Source of the DNA: Mucilaginibacter terrenus
GTDB lineage: Bacteria > Bacteroidota > Bacteroidia > Sphingobacteriales > Sphingobacteriaceae
Assembly: GCF_003432065.1 (NCBI RefSeq)
Contig: NZ_QWDE01000007.1
Span: forward strand, 58,024 to 122,023
Length of the DNA: 64,000 nucleotides
Direction: 5' to 3'
The notes beneath the pieces are model-generated. The model ran no database searches and was not told the DNA's origin. It saw nothing but the letters and a program-made list of their open reading frames with translations. Made by a program: the position numbers and the translations under genes. Shown here one piece after another: positions 25,802-35,289 of this stretch (position 1 is the first letter of the stretch; each line of letters starts with the position of its first letter).

Positions 25802-28800
25802 TTTTCTTATCTGCTTTTATATCATCGTTAAGCGGAATGTTCAGGATAGAGCTTGCATCAACAATATCGTTGCCTTTTGCTGCTATAAGGTAAAGCCTGT
25901 ACGATTGCATGTTCCATGGTATGGTTACGTATACTCTCGGGCCTTTACCTACTTCCTGTATGTCCACAGGTTTGCCCCAGCCATTAGTGCGTACCAGGTA
26001 CCACTCAAAGGTCATGTTCCTGGCCGAGTCTACCGCCAAGCTCCATTTATCTCCGCTATACACCATGGCGTTGTAAGGCAAGCTGTTGCCGCCTATTGCT
26101 GTTAATGCCGGCCTCAGGATCTTAACCGGCGGCAGGGCTTTGTAGGCAATACCACCATGCCAGCTGGCGCTTATCAGCCCTAAGTAAGGCTTGTTTCGCC
26201 CCCAAATGTCCTTCAGCCCATCAAACGTTACTATTGATGCTGTTTTTTGGTCCTGCCAGTTGGCATAGAACACACCACCCGCCGGCAGCGGAAGGCTTTG
26301 CATAGCTTTGGGGTTTAAACTGCTGTAGAAATACGGTGCTTTTAAGTTTGTAGTAACCTTTGTTAAAGCTGCCCTGTCGCCTACAATTAAACCAAACGCG
26401 TCAAGCTCCGGCACCTGTGAATGCATTAACGCCATAGATCCATCAACGGTAGGCCCGGCGGTAAGATCTATAGTAACCGGCCGGCTGCTGTCCGCCGCTT
26501 TAATGGATTTTACCAGTTTTTTAACCCATTGTATGTAGTTGTACTGGGCATAAGGTAATTGCGATGCTGCATAGTAATCGGTTAATTGCTGTAAAGCGTT
26601 ATTACCTATGTTCCACGCGTGAATGGCCTTATTGCCCTTGTTATCCTTTACGGTTTTAACTATTGTTTTTTCCAGATCGTCAAGTACATTCGTGTCATAT
26701 ATAAATGCCGAAGGGTAGGGGATCCAAAAACTGTAATCGATTTTCATCCCTTTTTGCCGTGCTACATCAAAGGTAATGTGGTCGTAAATGTTTGGTCCGT
26801 AAATTTTAACTGTATTTACACCCACAACCTTCATCTCGTCAAAATCACGCTCTATAGTTTGCTTGTTAAGCGGGAAAAGGTTTTTAAACCAGAACTGCCC
26901 TTTAGTATAAATTACCCCCTTAGTTTCGGGGTAGTAGTTAGGCGTGCGTGCTGCAGCGTTTACCTGTATAAGCGAATCTACATTAATGTTGTCTGCCGCA
27001 AGGGTATCTGTTGCGTTAACGGGTTTGCTGTTTTGCTGGCCCATAACACGCAATACCCCGGCTTTATCAACATGGGTGTAATTGAGCAGCGTATTACCAT
27101 CTGCCGGGGAGGATTTGCTTATTTTAACTCCCGGCGGCGTTGCAGAAACCTGTACAGTGTTCTCGTCTGACTGCTTTGCAATGTAAATACAGGTGCATAT
27201 AACCAACACGGTAACCAATAGGCTCACCCGTCTTATACCGGCGTATATTTGCCTGCGCAATAACCAGAAGCGCTTTTTGAAGTACTTTACATAGCTGTAG
27301 GTACTTGATACCACGTAGTGGTTTTTAGAGTACTCCTTAAACTTGAGCTCTGAGCTGGCCATGAGCATAAAAGCCATAAACAGGCAGTTAAGGCTGGCAA
27401 TGCCGGCCATAAAAAAGGTAAAAGGATTCCAATCGTTATACAGGCCGTAAAATATCGCTGCTACTGATATTACTATAACAGCAATGTTCGGCATGTTAAT
27501 GCCCAGGTTCTTTTCTTCCCGTATGTCCTTCGGGGTGGGTATGTACGGTACATTTTTCCTGATGATAGTATAGAGGAAGCCGAGTATGAATACCCACCAC
27601 GAACCGATAAGCAGCAGCCCCCCAACAATGTGGAAGCCACGTTCTTCGTCTTCCATTACCCATTGCTGCACGTAGTGCCTAATCAATACAACCGACGTGA
27701 TAAAGGGTATGCTGATTACAAGGAAATCGGAAAAATCTATCTTAAGCGGATAAACATCGGCAAAGAGGGATATAACCGGAATGCAGAAGTTAATGAGAAA
27801 CACGAATCCGGAAAGATAGAACAGCGGCAATAACCCGTAATGCAGCTTTTGCCGCCAGGTAAACTTGGTGAAAAGCTTTACATAAGATGTTACCAGTAAC
27901 TCGAATACACCGCGCGACCATTTGATCTGCTGTTTGTAGTAGGCAGAAAGAGTTGCTGGCACCAGGCCGCGGGCAAGTACCTGCGGTACATAAACAGATT
28001 TCCAGTTTTTGGCGTGCATTTGCATGGCCGTGTGCATGTCTTCAGCAAGGCCCGCTGCGTGCCCGCCAATTGATTCCAGCGCGGTACGCCTGAAGGTACA
28101 GTTTGCACCAATGGCCTGCACGGTGCCGTAGCTGTTCATGCACATCATCATGGGCCCGTAAAACTGGTAGGTTTGCTGTGCAGAGCCTTTAGCAATCCAG
28201 CCGGTATCCTGATTGTAGTAAGCTTGTACCACCTGTACATACCCTACCTCAGGGTTGTCAAAATGAGACACGATCGGGTCCAGGAAGTTCGGGAACGGTA
28301 CGTGGTCCGGATCAAGCACAACGCACAACTCACCTTTAGACTGCCGAAGCGCGTTATTAATATTACCTGCTTTAGCATCAACCTTAATAGTACGAGTAAC
28401 GTGGTGAACGCCCAGCTCTTTACAAATACCCTTCAGGTACTGGTCGTCAGCCTCATCGCATAAGTAAGTTTCATGCGGATAGGTAATGGCTTGTATAGCG
28501 GTAAGCGTTTCAATAATCATTTCATAAGGTTCGCCCTTAAAAAAAGTAGTGAAAATATCCACCGTGTATTGCCTGGTGGTTGGCGGTGTTACGGGTACTT
28601 TAATTGCCCAGTAGTGGTACCACTCGTAAAGGATCTTAAAAAAGGTATAAACAAATGTGGTTATCAGTAACCAGTACAGCGGACGATAACCTACAACTTT
28701 ATTCCTGAGTAAGCTATCCATGAAAAAGCCCATGCATATAAAACCCATTACGATCATCAACCGTAATGTTATTTGCTGCTGGCGCGTCGGGTTTTTAACT

Positions 28801-28814
28801 GGCTTTACACTCAT
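25791..28814 (-). CDS. Processive GT2 (cellulose synthase-like) fused to a TIM-barrel domain
   Basis: 1007 residues. Two membrane helices (about 16-36, 46-70), then a GT2 domain with Asp 120 (CDEADD), DPD at 168-170, ED at 258-259 (GLAEDM) and QQIKW at 295-299 (the QxxRW motif with Lys for Arg). About five further helices follow, the last near 531-546. Residues about 625-1007 form a GH-like TIM barrel with a beta C-terminal part, outside the membrane. In the barrel the clan GH-A 'NE' motif reads WNIGNN (Asn 739), so the acid/base Glu is missing. The product is inferred to be a beta-linked polysaccharide; sugar and linkage are unknown. No PilZ domain is seen. The start overlaps the upstream GH stop (ATGA). 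Confidence 0.85.
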   Translation of the reverse strand: MSVKPVKNPTRQQQITLRLMIVMGFICMGFFMDSLLRNKVVGYRPLYWLLITTFVYTFFKILYEWYHYWAIKVPVTPPTTRQYTVDIFTTFFKGEPYEMIIETLTAIQAITYPHETYLCDEADDQYLKGICKELGVHHVTRTIKVDAKAGNINNALRQSKGELCVVLDPDHVPFPNFLDPIVSHFDNPEVGYVQVVQAYYNQDTGWIAKGSAQQTYQFYGPMMMCMNSYGTVQAIGANCTFRRTALESIGGHAAGLAEDMHTAMQMHAKNWKSVYVPQVLARGLVPATLSAYYKQQIKWSRGVFELLVTSYVKLFTKFTWRQKLHYGLLPLFYLSGFVFLINFCIPVISLFADVYPLKIDFSDFLVISIPFITSVVLIRHYVQQWVMEDEERGFHIVGGLLLIGSWWVFILGFLYTIIRKNVPYIPTPKDIREEKNLGINMPNIAVIVISVAAIFYGLYNDWNPFTFFMAGIASLNCLFMAFMLMASSELKFKEYSKNHYVVSSTYSYVKYFKKRFWLLRRQIYAGIRRVSLLVTVLVICTCIYIAKQSDENTVQVSATPPGVKISKSSPADGNTLLNYTHVDKAGVLRVMGQQNSKPVNATDTLAADNINVDSLIQVNAAARTPNYYPETKGVIYTKGQFWFKNLFPLNKQTIERDFDEMKVVGVNTVKIYGPNIYDHITFDVARQKGMKIDYSFWIPYPSAFIYDTNVLDDLEKTIVKTVKDNKGNKAIHAWNIGNNALQQLTDYYAASQLPYAQYNYIQWVKKLVKSIKAADSSRPVTIDLTAGPTVDGSMALMHSQVPELDAFGLIVGDRAALTKVTTNLKAPYFYSSLNPKAMQSLPLPAGGVFYANWQDQKTASIVTFDGLKDIWGRNKPYLGLISASWHGGIAYKALPPVKILRPALTAIGGNSLPYNAMVYSGDKWSLAVDSARNMTFEWYLVRTNGWGKPVDIQEVGKGPRVYVTIPWNMQSYRLYLIAAKGNDIVDASSILNIPLNDDIKADKKSEK

Positions 28815-30142
28815 GGATTGGTCAGCACGTAAAAAGGGGTATTTGATGTAGCAACATAGCCGTGTTCATTATAAACGTAAACGAATAAACGATAAGGGCC
28901 TTCCTTCGATGGAGTGGTAAACCTGATCTCGTCTCCCGAGCCTTGTATGGAGTTCGTTATCTCTATTGGCTTATCCTCTCTGAAAGTTCTATTGGGCTTA
29001 AACCAGTCTTCTTTGTACAGTTTCCATTTGTAGCTCAGGTGGCCGTTGTTGGTGCCGTTTATATAAACAGCGGCAGGATATTCGGTATTTGTTTTTAAAA
29101 GAATATTGTCGTGCGCGCCTTTATAATTTACCAGCGTAAACTTAATGTCGGGTGCGTGAGCTGTAGCTTTTTTACCCGTCCAAATATTCTGCATTACGTT
29201 AACAGCTTCAGTTTTGTAGCCAAGTTCGTCAAACATGCTGAACCAGGTTGGGGTAAACTCCTGCTTTTGGCCCCAGTAGAACACCATGGAGCCCAAAAAC
29301 CTGGAATTATTTGCAGGCATGTAGTTTTTGTAAATAGACATGTACTGCTCCGCTTTTTTTGAACTGGCATCTTCTACGTATGAACCCCAGATGTTTTGGC
29401 TTTGGTATACCCACGGTCCTTCAACGCCCCACTCGGTAATCAGGAACGGCCCATCCCAAAACCAGTTAAAATCGTCCAGGTCTTTTTTTAGGGTAGCGAT
29501 AGCGCCAAAAATGTTGAAAGATACAAAGTCGATATTAGTCCTGAGCTTGATATTGGTAAGATTCTTTTTTTGGAAGGACATTACCGTTGTAGTAACCGGG
29601 TGGTTAGGATCAATCCGGTGAAAGGTGTTCACCAGGTCACCAAACGTGGTATAAAACGCGTTGTAATTAGGTTTCAACGGAAAAGCCAGCTCGTTGCCCA
29701 GGCACCATGCCAGTACAGCAGGATGATTTTTGTACCGGTTTACAAATTTGGTAAGTGCGAGTAAGTTGGCCTTAACTTTAGCGCCATCGCCGTAAAAACC
29801 CGAAATGTCATCGCTGGGCGGCAAAGGGAGCCCAACAACCACCGCAAGATGATTAGCTTGTGCCGAATCCAATATGGGTTTTAGGTTAGCCGTATCCCAG
29901 GTGCGGATGGTGTTGCCGCCACTTTCGTAAAGCGCTTTTAAGTTAGTAAATCCCGAAGCTCCCTTTACAAAGAACGGTTTACCATAACGGTACATCGTGT
30001 ATTTGCTATTCTCTTTTTTTATATAAACGGTTCGGTTGCGAGTGCCGGTACTGTTGTTATTGCAGCTAACGATCACCGCGAAAACAACTATCAAAGTACT
30101 TAGCCGGAAAATAAAAGGTTGTGTAAAGGTTTTAATCATCAA
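28811..30142 (-). CDS. GH2/GH5-like TIM-barrel glycoside hydrolase lipoprotein
   Basis: 443 residues, lipoprotein signal with Cys 27 (VIVSCNNN). A clan GH-A barrel follows: ESGGNTIRTWD, acid/base Glu 151 in WCLGNELAF and nucleophile Glu 237 in FLITEWGVEG. A C-terminal beta domain (about 340-443) resembles an immunoglobulin-like module. Both catalytic Glu residues are present, in contrast to the related domain of the next protein. It is the first gene of the operon, its stop overlapping the GT2 start by 4 nt. A role in trimming or transferring the nascent polymer at the cell envelope is an inference from context. Confidence 0.82.
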   Translation of the reverse strand: MMIKTFTQPFIFRLSTLIVVFAVIVSCNNNSTGTRNRTVYIKKENSKYTMYRYGKPFFVKGASGFTNLKALYESGGNTIRTWDTANLKPILDSAQANHLAVVVGLPLPPSDDISGFYGDGAKVKANLLALTKFVNRYKNHPAVLAWCLGNELAFPLKPNYNAFYTTFGDLVNTFHRIDPNHPVTTTVMSFQKKNLTNIKLRTNIDFVSFNIFGAIATLKKDLDDFNWFWDGPFLITEWGVEGPWVYQSQNIWGSYVEDASSKKAEQYMSIYKNYMPANNSRFLGSMVFYWGQKQEFTPTWFSMFDELGYKTEAVNVMQNIWTGKKATAHAPDIKFTLVNYKGAHDNILLKTNTEYPAAVYINGTNNGHLSYKWKLYKEDWFKPNRTFREDKPIEITNSIQGSGDEIRFTTPSKEGPYRLFVYVYNEHGYVATSNTPFYVLTNP

Positions 30143-30564
30143 CGGGTAATTACAGGCATACTTACGTAAAAGGGATAACTAAGGTTTAAACAGCGTTGAT
30201 TTCACTCGTATATTCTATATGCTACTTTGCAATGAAAGGCTAAATATAATACATCATATACAATAATACCATAAAGAAAAGTATGATTTTGCGGTTAAGC
30301 AAACATACTTGACGTTGTTATTTGTCACCTTTAATAATGATTCCGAGAGCACCAGGAATCTTGCAACCTATAATTATTTACTGCCTGCTGTTAATTTTGA
30401 CGCGAAATGTAATCTCAGTTCTCGTCGGTAACAATCCTAATACATTGCTATGTTATTTGCCTATATCTTAGTGTAATGAAAATAATTTGCGTTTGATGAT
30501 TTGCTAATTAAAATTTGTTTCCTGATATTTCAAATTATATCATTTTACATCTTAAAATAATTGT
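30143..30564. other. 422-nt divergent intergenic region, no gene
   Basis: AT-rich gap between the GH/GT2 operon (minus) and the SusC operon (plus). It must carry both promoters. Several TTTG strings occur (for example near 30491 and 30517), but no TTTG-N19-TAnnTTTG pair with correct spacing was found. No hairpin of note. Confidence 0.45.
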
Positions 30565-33500
30565 ATGAGGAAACATTTACTTATCCTTCTACTGTTGGTT
30601 AATTGTTGTGCCCTGCAGGTGATGGCGCAAACCAAAACAATAACCGGTACAGTAACCTCTGCTGCCGACAATGAGACTATCCCCGGCGCAACGGTCAAGA
30701 TCAAGGGGACAACAACCGCTGTAGCAACCGATGCCAACGGTAAGTACAGTATTAATGCCACACCAGGGCAAACACTGGTATACACCTTTATCGGTACAGT
30801 AGCAGCAGAACGTGTGGTAGGCGCAGAAAGCGTCATCAACGTGGTGTTGCAGGCAGATAGCCGTACCCTGCAGGAAGTAGTCATTACCACAGGTTTTGGT
30901 GTAAAGCAGGAGAAACGCGACCTTACATCATCGGTGCAGGTGATTAAGGGTTCGGCCGTGCAGGCTACCCAACGTGAAAACTTTGTAAACGCTTTACAAG
31001 GCAGGGTTGCGGGTGCCACCATCACCAGTACCAGCGGCCAGCCGGGCGCATCGTCTTCTATTGTGTTGAGGGGTATTACCTCAATAGGCAACAGTAATCA
31101 GCCGTTGTTTGTAATAGACGGTATACGCGTTAACAATGACGCCTTAAGTCAAAGCTCACTGGCATCAAACGGTGACAATCGCCGTCAGGACTTTACCAAT
31201 CGCATAGCCGATATCAATTCTGATGACATTGAGACCATCACCGTTCTAAAGGGTGCTGATGCAGCTGCTGTATATGGTTCAGACGCAGCAGGCGGTGCTA
31301 TTGTTATTACCACTAAAAAGGGCCGCAGCGGCAATGGTGCGCTCACATACGATAATAACTTTAGTTTCTCGAACGCTTACCGTTTCCCGGCAGTGCAAAA
31401 AATCTATGGGCCGGGCTCGTCAGGCAACCTGGACCCATTGGTGAGAACAGCCTTTGGACCGGCATACGCGCCAGGAACGCAGACGTATGATAATTTGCAG
31501 AACATTTTTCAAACAGGTTTTTCGCAACAGCATAACCTGGCAATGGAGGGCGGTAACGAAACCGCAACTTATCGTATCTCTTCTGAATATCGCCATACAG
31601 GTGGTGTGCTGCCCGTCGCCTACAATGATAAGATATCCCTGCGCTTTGCAGGTTCTGCAAAGCTGGCACCAAAACTAACCAGTAGCGCCAGTTTTAACTA
31701 TTTTAATATCGATAACCGCAAGCTTAATAAAGGTAACTCGGGTACTTACATCAACGCGCTCGCCTGGCCAACTAATGATGATGTGCGCAATTACCTCAAC
31801 CCGGATGGTAGCCGCCGTACTTTGTTGCCGCCAAAGCTTACCAACGTTACTGCAGATGGTACGATAGATTTTGACAACCCGCTGTGGGATGCCAACAAAA
31901 ATATCAGTCGAGACAAAACCAACAGGATGGTTGCCAATGTGGATCTGTCTTACGATCCTGCTAGTTGGATTAATTTAAGAGCTTTAGTTGGTGTTGATTT
32001 TTATACCACCAATGGTAACAACCTGTTGAGCCAATACAGTTCGTCATACCAAAACTCTCCGCTTAATAGTTTCGCGTCTACTAACGGTATAGCAACAGGT
32101 GGTATTATAGATAATTATAACGATAACAACCTGCTTACCAATGGGTCGTTATTCGCTACGCTGAAAAAGAACTTCGGCGATTTCCGTACAACGCTTGCGC
32201 TGGGTGCTGAGGTTTACGACAACCGCGACCAGATAAACGGCTTCTACGGTGAGAAGTTCCTGCAGCCGGATTTTAACACCATTAACAATACAACGCCAAC
32301 TACCCAAAGAAATTCAAGCAACTTTTTTGAGACCAGGCGTATTGGCGAGATAGCCCGTTTGGGTGTGGTGTATAAGGAGATGATCACCATTAATGCTACC
32401 GGTCGTAACGATTACTCTTCACGACTGTCAGGCACTAATAACAATACCTTCTTTTATCCCTCCTTCGGTGCGGGCTTCATCTTTACCGAGTTGCCGGTGC
32501 TTAAGAACAACAAGGTGCTGTCTTATGGTAAGTTAAGGTTTTCCTACGCAGGTGTAGGTAAAGACCCCTACGCGCCTTACAAGATCAAGTCCAGCGTTAT
32601 ACAGCAGGCCACTACAGGCGGCGGTTTCGCATATGATGTTACCGGTAACAACCCTAACTTGCGTCCGGAAAAAGATTACCAGCTAGATTTTGGCGCCGAG
32701 CTACAGTTCTTCGGTGGCCGTTTAGGTACCGACTTTAGCTTTTACCAATACCGCGCAACCGACCAGATATTTGATCCGCGGATAAGTTATGCGTCGGGCT
32801 ATATACTGGAACTGGTTAATGGTGGCGAGATCCGCAACCGCGGCGTGGAAGCGCAAATAACCGGCATACCCGTTAAAACCACAAATTTCACCTGGAATAC
32901 ATTTTTAAACTTCACGCTTAACCGCGGTAAAGTGATCAACTTAGGTAACCTGCCGGAGTACTATAATTCCGACACGTGGATGTACGCCAATGCACGTGCC
33001 AGTTTGTTCCCGGGCAGCAGCCTTACCAATATTGCCGCCTATAGCTATGCCCGCAACAACAAAGGACAGATACTGGTAGATCCATCCAGCGGGTTGCCTG
33101 TATCAAACAACGCCTTTGTTACCGTCGGCGATCGCCAGCCGGATTTTACTATTGGATTCGGGAATACATTCAATTATAAATCTCTAAGCCTTTCGTTCCT
33201 GCTGGACATACGCAAAGGCGGGGACGTGTTCAACGGTAACGAACTGTTCCTGACACGTTATGGTTTAAGTACACGTACGCAAGACAGGATGCAGGCCCGC
33301 ATTATCCCGGGGGTGCTGAAAGATGGTAACGAGAACACAGACAATCCTACGGTAAATACCATACAGGTAACGCCATACTATCAAAATACCTATTACTCAG
33401 GTGCTATCGAGTCCGACTTTGTGGAACATGATATCAACTGGATAAGGCTGCGCGACGTTACTTTAAACTACAACCTGCCGCAAAACGTGCTGTCCCGCCA

Positions 33501-33690
33501 GAAGGTATTTAAATCTGCAAGCTTATTCTTAACAGCTACGGACGTATTTCTTATCACCAACTATTCAGGTGCCGACCCGGATGTAAACGGAAACAACTCT
33601 TCCACGAGGGGTTCCGGTTCCGCCGGCTTTGATTATGGTACACTGGCCACGCCACGAACGATCTCTGTTGGTTTAAGGGTGAAACTATAA
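30565..33690 (+). CDS. SusC/RagA-family TonB-linked outer-membrane transporter
   Basis: 1041 residues with signal peptide (MRKHLLILLLLVNCCALQVMA). A carboxypeptidase-regulatory-like domain (ITGTVTSAADNETIPGATVKIKGT, about 25-105) leads to the plug with VVITTGFGVKQEKRDLTSSVQ and LFVIDGIRVNND, and a large beta barrel ending LRVKL. No STN domain, so it is not of the anti-sigma-signalling type. It imports a ligand captured by SusD using TonB energy. The SusD gene follows after 11 nt and a DUF4397 lipoprotein after that. Confidence 0.93.
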   Translation: MRKHLLILLLLVNCCALQVMAQTKTITGTVTSAADNETIPGATVKIKGTTTAVATDANGKYSINATPGQTLVYTFIGTVAAERVVGAESVINVVLQADSRTLQEVVITTGFGVKQEKRDLTSSVQVIKGSAVQATQRENFVNALQGRVAGATITSTSGQPGASSSIVLRGITSIGNSNQPLFVIDGIRVNNDALSQSSLASNGDNRRQDFTNRIADINSDDIETITVLKGADAAAVYGSDAAGGAIVITTKKGRSGNGALTYDNNFSFSNAYRFPAVQKIYGPGSSGNLDPLVRTAFGPAYAPGTQTYDNLQNIFQTGFSQQHNLAMEGGNETATYRISSEYRHTGGVLPVAYNDKISLRFAGSAKLAPKLTSSASFNYFNIDNRKLNKGNSGTYINALAWPTNDDVRNYLNPDGSRRTLLPPKLTNVTADGTIDFDNPLWDANKNISRDKTNRMVANVDLSYDPASWINLRALVGVDFYTTNGNNLLSQYSSSYQNSPLNSFASTNGIATGGIIDNYNDNNLLTNGSLFATLKKNFGDFRTTLALGAEVYDNRDQINGFYGEKFLQPDFNTINNTTPTTQRNSSNFFETRRIGEIARLGVVYKEMITINATGRNDYSSRLSGTNNNTFFYPSFGAGFIFTELPVLKNNKVLSYGKLRFSYAGVGKDPYAPYKIKSSVIQQATTGGGFAYDVTGNNPNLRPEKDYQLDFGAELQFFGGRLGTDFSFYQYRATDQIFDPRISYASGYILELVNGGEIRNRGVEAQITGIPVKTTNFTWNTFLNFTLNRGKVINLGNLPEYYNSDTWMYANARASLFPGSSLTNIAAYSYARNNKGQILVDPSSGLPVSNNAFVTVGDRQPDFTIGFGNTFNYKSLSLSFLLDIRKGGDVFNGNELFLTRYGLSTRTQDRMQARIIPGVLKDGNENTDNPTVNTIQVTPYYQNTYYSGAIESDFVEHDINWIRLRDVTLNYNLPQNVLSRQKVFKSASLFLTATDVFLITNYSGADPDVNGNNSSTRGSGSAGFDYGTLATPRTISVGLRVKL

Positions 33691-33701
33691 GCTTATAACT
33701 C

Positions 33702-35279
33702 ATGAAAAAAATAATATACACCTTCACTGCTTTAATTGGGCTTAGCCTTGCAAGCAGTTGTAAAAAATATATCGATATAAACAATAACCCTAATGCGCCA
33801 ACCAGTGTAGATGCCAGCACCTTACTGCCGCCTATGCTTGCGGGTATGGCACGCGGTAACTGGTACGATAGCCGCTACATTGGGCAATATTCGCAAATAT
33901 GGGGAGCACCTACAGCCAACAACATATGGGACCAGGAGGGTTATGCTCCGGGCAGCGACTCGGGCGGCGAAATGTGGCGCACCGTTTACTTTAGCCTTGG
34001 CCAAAACGTTGGCCTTATGTTGCAGGATGCCACAGCCAAAAACAAGTATGATTACATTGGCGTAGCCTGGGCCCTCCGTGCATGGGGATGGCAGAACGGA
34101 TCGGACGAGTACGATTACATGATCGTGAAAGAAGCTTACGACCCTACCAAATTAACCTTTAACTATGATACCCCTGAGGCCGTGTACGCTGAAGTGGTTA
34201 AAGATTGCCAGTTAGCACTCAATTACCTCAACCTAGCCGTGAAAAACGACGGGCAAACCGTAGGTGCTGACCTGGCCAAAGGTGATTATATGTACTATGG
34301 TGACCGCAAAAAGTGGATAAAGTTTGTATACGCTATACTGGCACAAAACATGCTTCATATCAGCAACAAGAGCTCTTTTAAGCCGGACATGGTTAAGATG
34401 TATGCTGATAGTTCATTTACCAGCAACGCCGACAATGCAAGCGTACAATGTACCGGATCGCAATCCGGTGATGCTAACTTTTGGGGACCAACGCGTGCAA
34501 ACCTGCCTAGCTTTCGCCAGTCAGACTATATGGTTAGGCTGCTGGACGGGCGTATTCTGGCAGGTTCTGCAACACAGGATACACTTGCCGACCCGCGGCT
34601 ACCATTATTGCTGAGCAGGAGTAAAGACCGTGCTTACCGGGGCGTTGTAGCACCTCTGGGTGACCCTAATACAGCCGACGCGAACACCTCTATACCTGCA
34701 ATGGCTGGGGCCACTACTGCAAACGCCGCGACATCTGCCGCTAAGTACATCTTTAACGACAACTCCCGCGGAGTGCTGATGACCTATCCTGAAGTACAGT
34801 TCTTTGTAGCAGAAGCGCTATATAAAAAGGGAGATGTGGAAGGTGCTTATGCAGCTTACAAGAAGGGGATTGCCGCCAGTTTGGATTTTGTGAGCAACCC
34901 GCCAATTGCAAGCTCATTAACAGGTACACAAAAGTATATCTCTCAGGCCAATATAGATAAATACATGGCTGGACCGTCTGTTCGCCAAAGTGCCGGACAG
35001 CTGCAAATCAGCGATATAATGCAGCAGAAGTTTATTTCGCTGTTTGTGTGGGGCGCACCAGAGGCGTGGGCGGATATGCGGAGGTATGAGTACAATACAT
35101 CTGTGTTCCAGGGGTATGTAAAACCTACTACCATTTACCCGGATAATGCAGGCAAACAGGTTTACCTGCTAAGGCCGCGTTACAACTCTGAATACATCTG
35201 GAACGTACCTGCTCTTCAACAGATAGGGGCCCTTAACCCAGACTATCATACCAAAAAACCGTGGTTTATTTTACCTTAA
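33702..35279 (+). CDS. SusD/RagB-like outer-membrane lipoprotein
   Basis: 525 residues. Lipobox at LASSC (Cys 20) and the start KKYIDINNNPNAPTS typical of the SusD-like group 2 family. Helical TPR region and a C-terminal segment with RPRYNSEYIWNVPALQQIGA. It binds the ligand at the cell surface and caps the SusC barrel encoded just upstream. Ligand unknown. Confidence 0.9.
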   Translation: MKKIIYTFTALIGLSLASSCKKYIDINNNPNAPTSVDASTLLPPMLAGMARGNWYDSRYIGQYSQIWGAPTANNIWDQEGYAPGSDSGGEMWRTVYFSLGQNVGLMLQDATAKNKYDYIGVAWALRAWGWQNGSDEYDYMIVKEAYDPTKLTFNYDTPEAVYAEVVKDCQLALNYLNLAVKNDGQTVGADLAKGDYMYYGDRKKWIKFVYAILAQNMLHISNKSSFKPDMVKMYADSSFTSNADNASVQCTGSQSGDANFWGPTRANLPSFRQSDYMVRLLDGRILAGSATQDTLADPRLPLLLSRSKDRAYRGVVAPLGDPNTADANTSIPAMAGATTANAATSAAKYIFNDNSRGVLMTYPEVQFFVAEALYKKGDVEGAYAAYKKGIAASLDFVSNPPIASSLTGTQKYISQANIDKYMAGPSVRQSAGQLQISDIMQQKFISLFVWGAPEAWADMRRYEYNTSVFQGYVKPTTIYPDNAGKQVYLLRPRYNSEYIWNVPALQQIGALNPDYHTKKPWFILP

Positions 35280-35289
35280 AACAACCTAC

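Noticed and set aside
26619..27170. 183-codon plus-strand frame inside the GT2 gene
   Set aside because: It overlaps the conserved GT2 fusion on the other strand and shows no recognisable domain.
30552..31091. 179-codon minus-strand frame over the start of the SusC gene
   Set aside because: Valine/threonine-rich shadow of the signal peptide and carboxypeptidase-like region.
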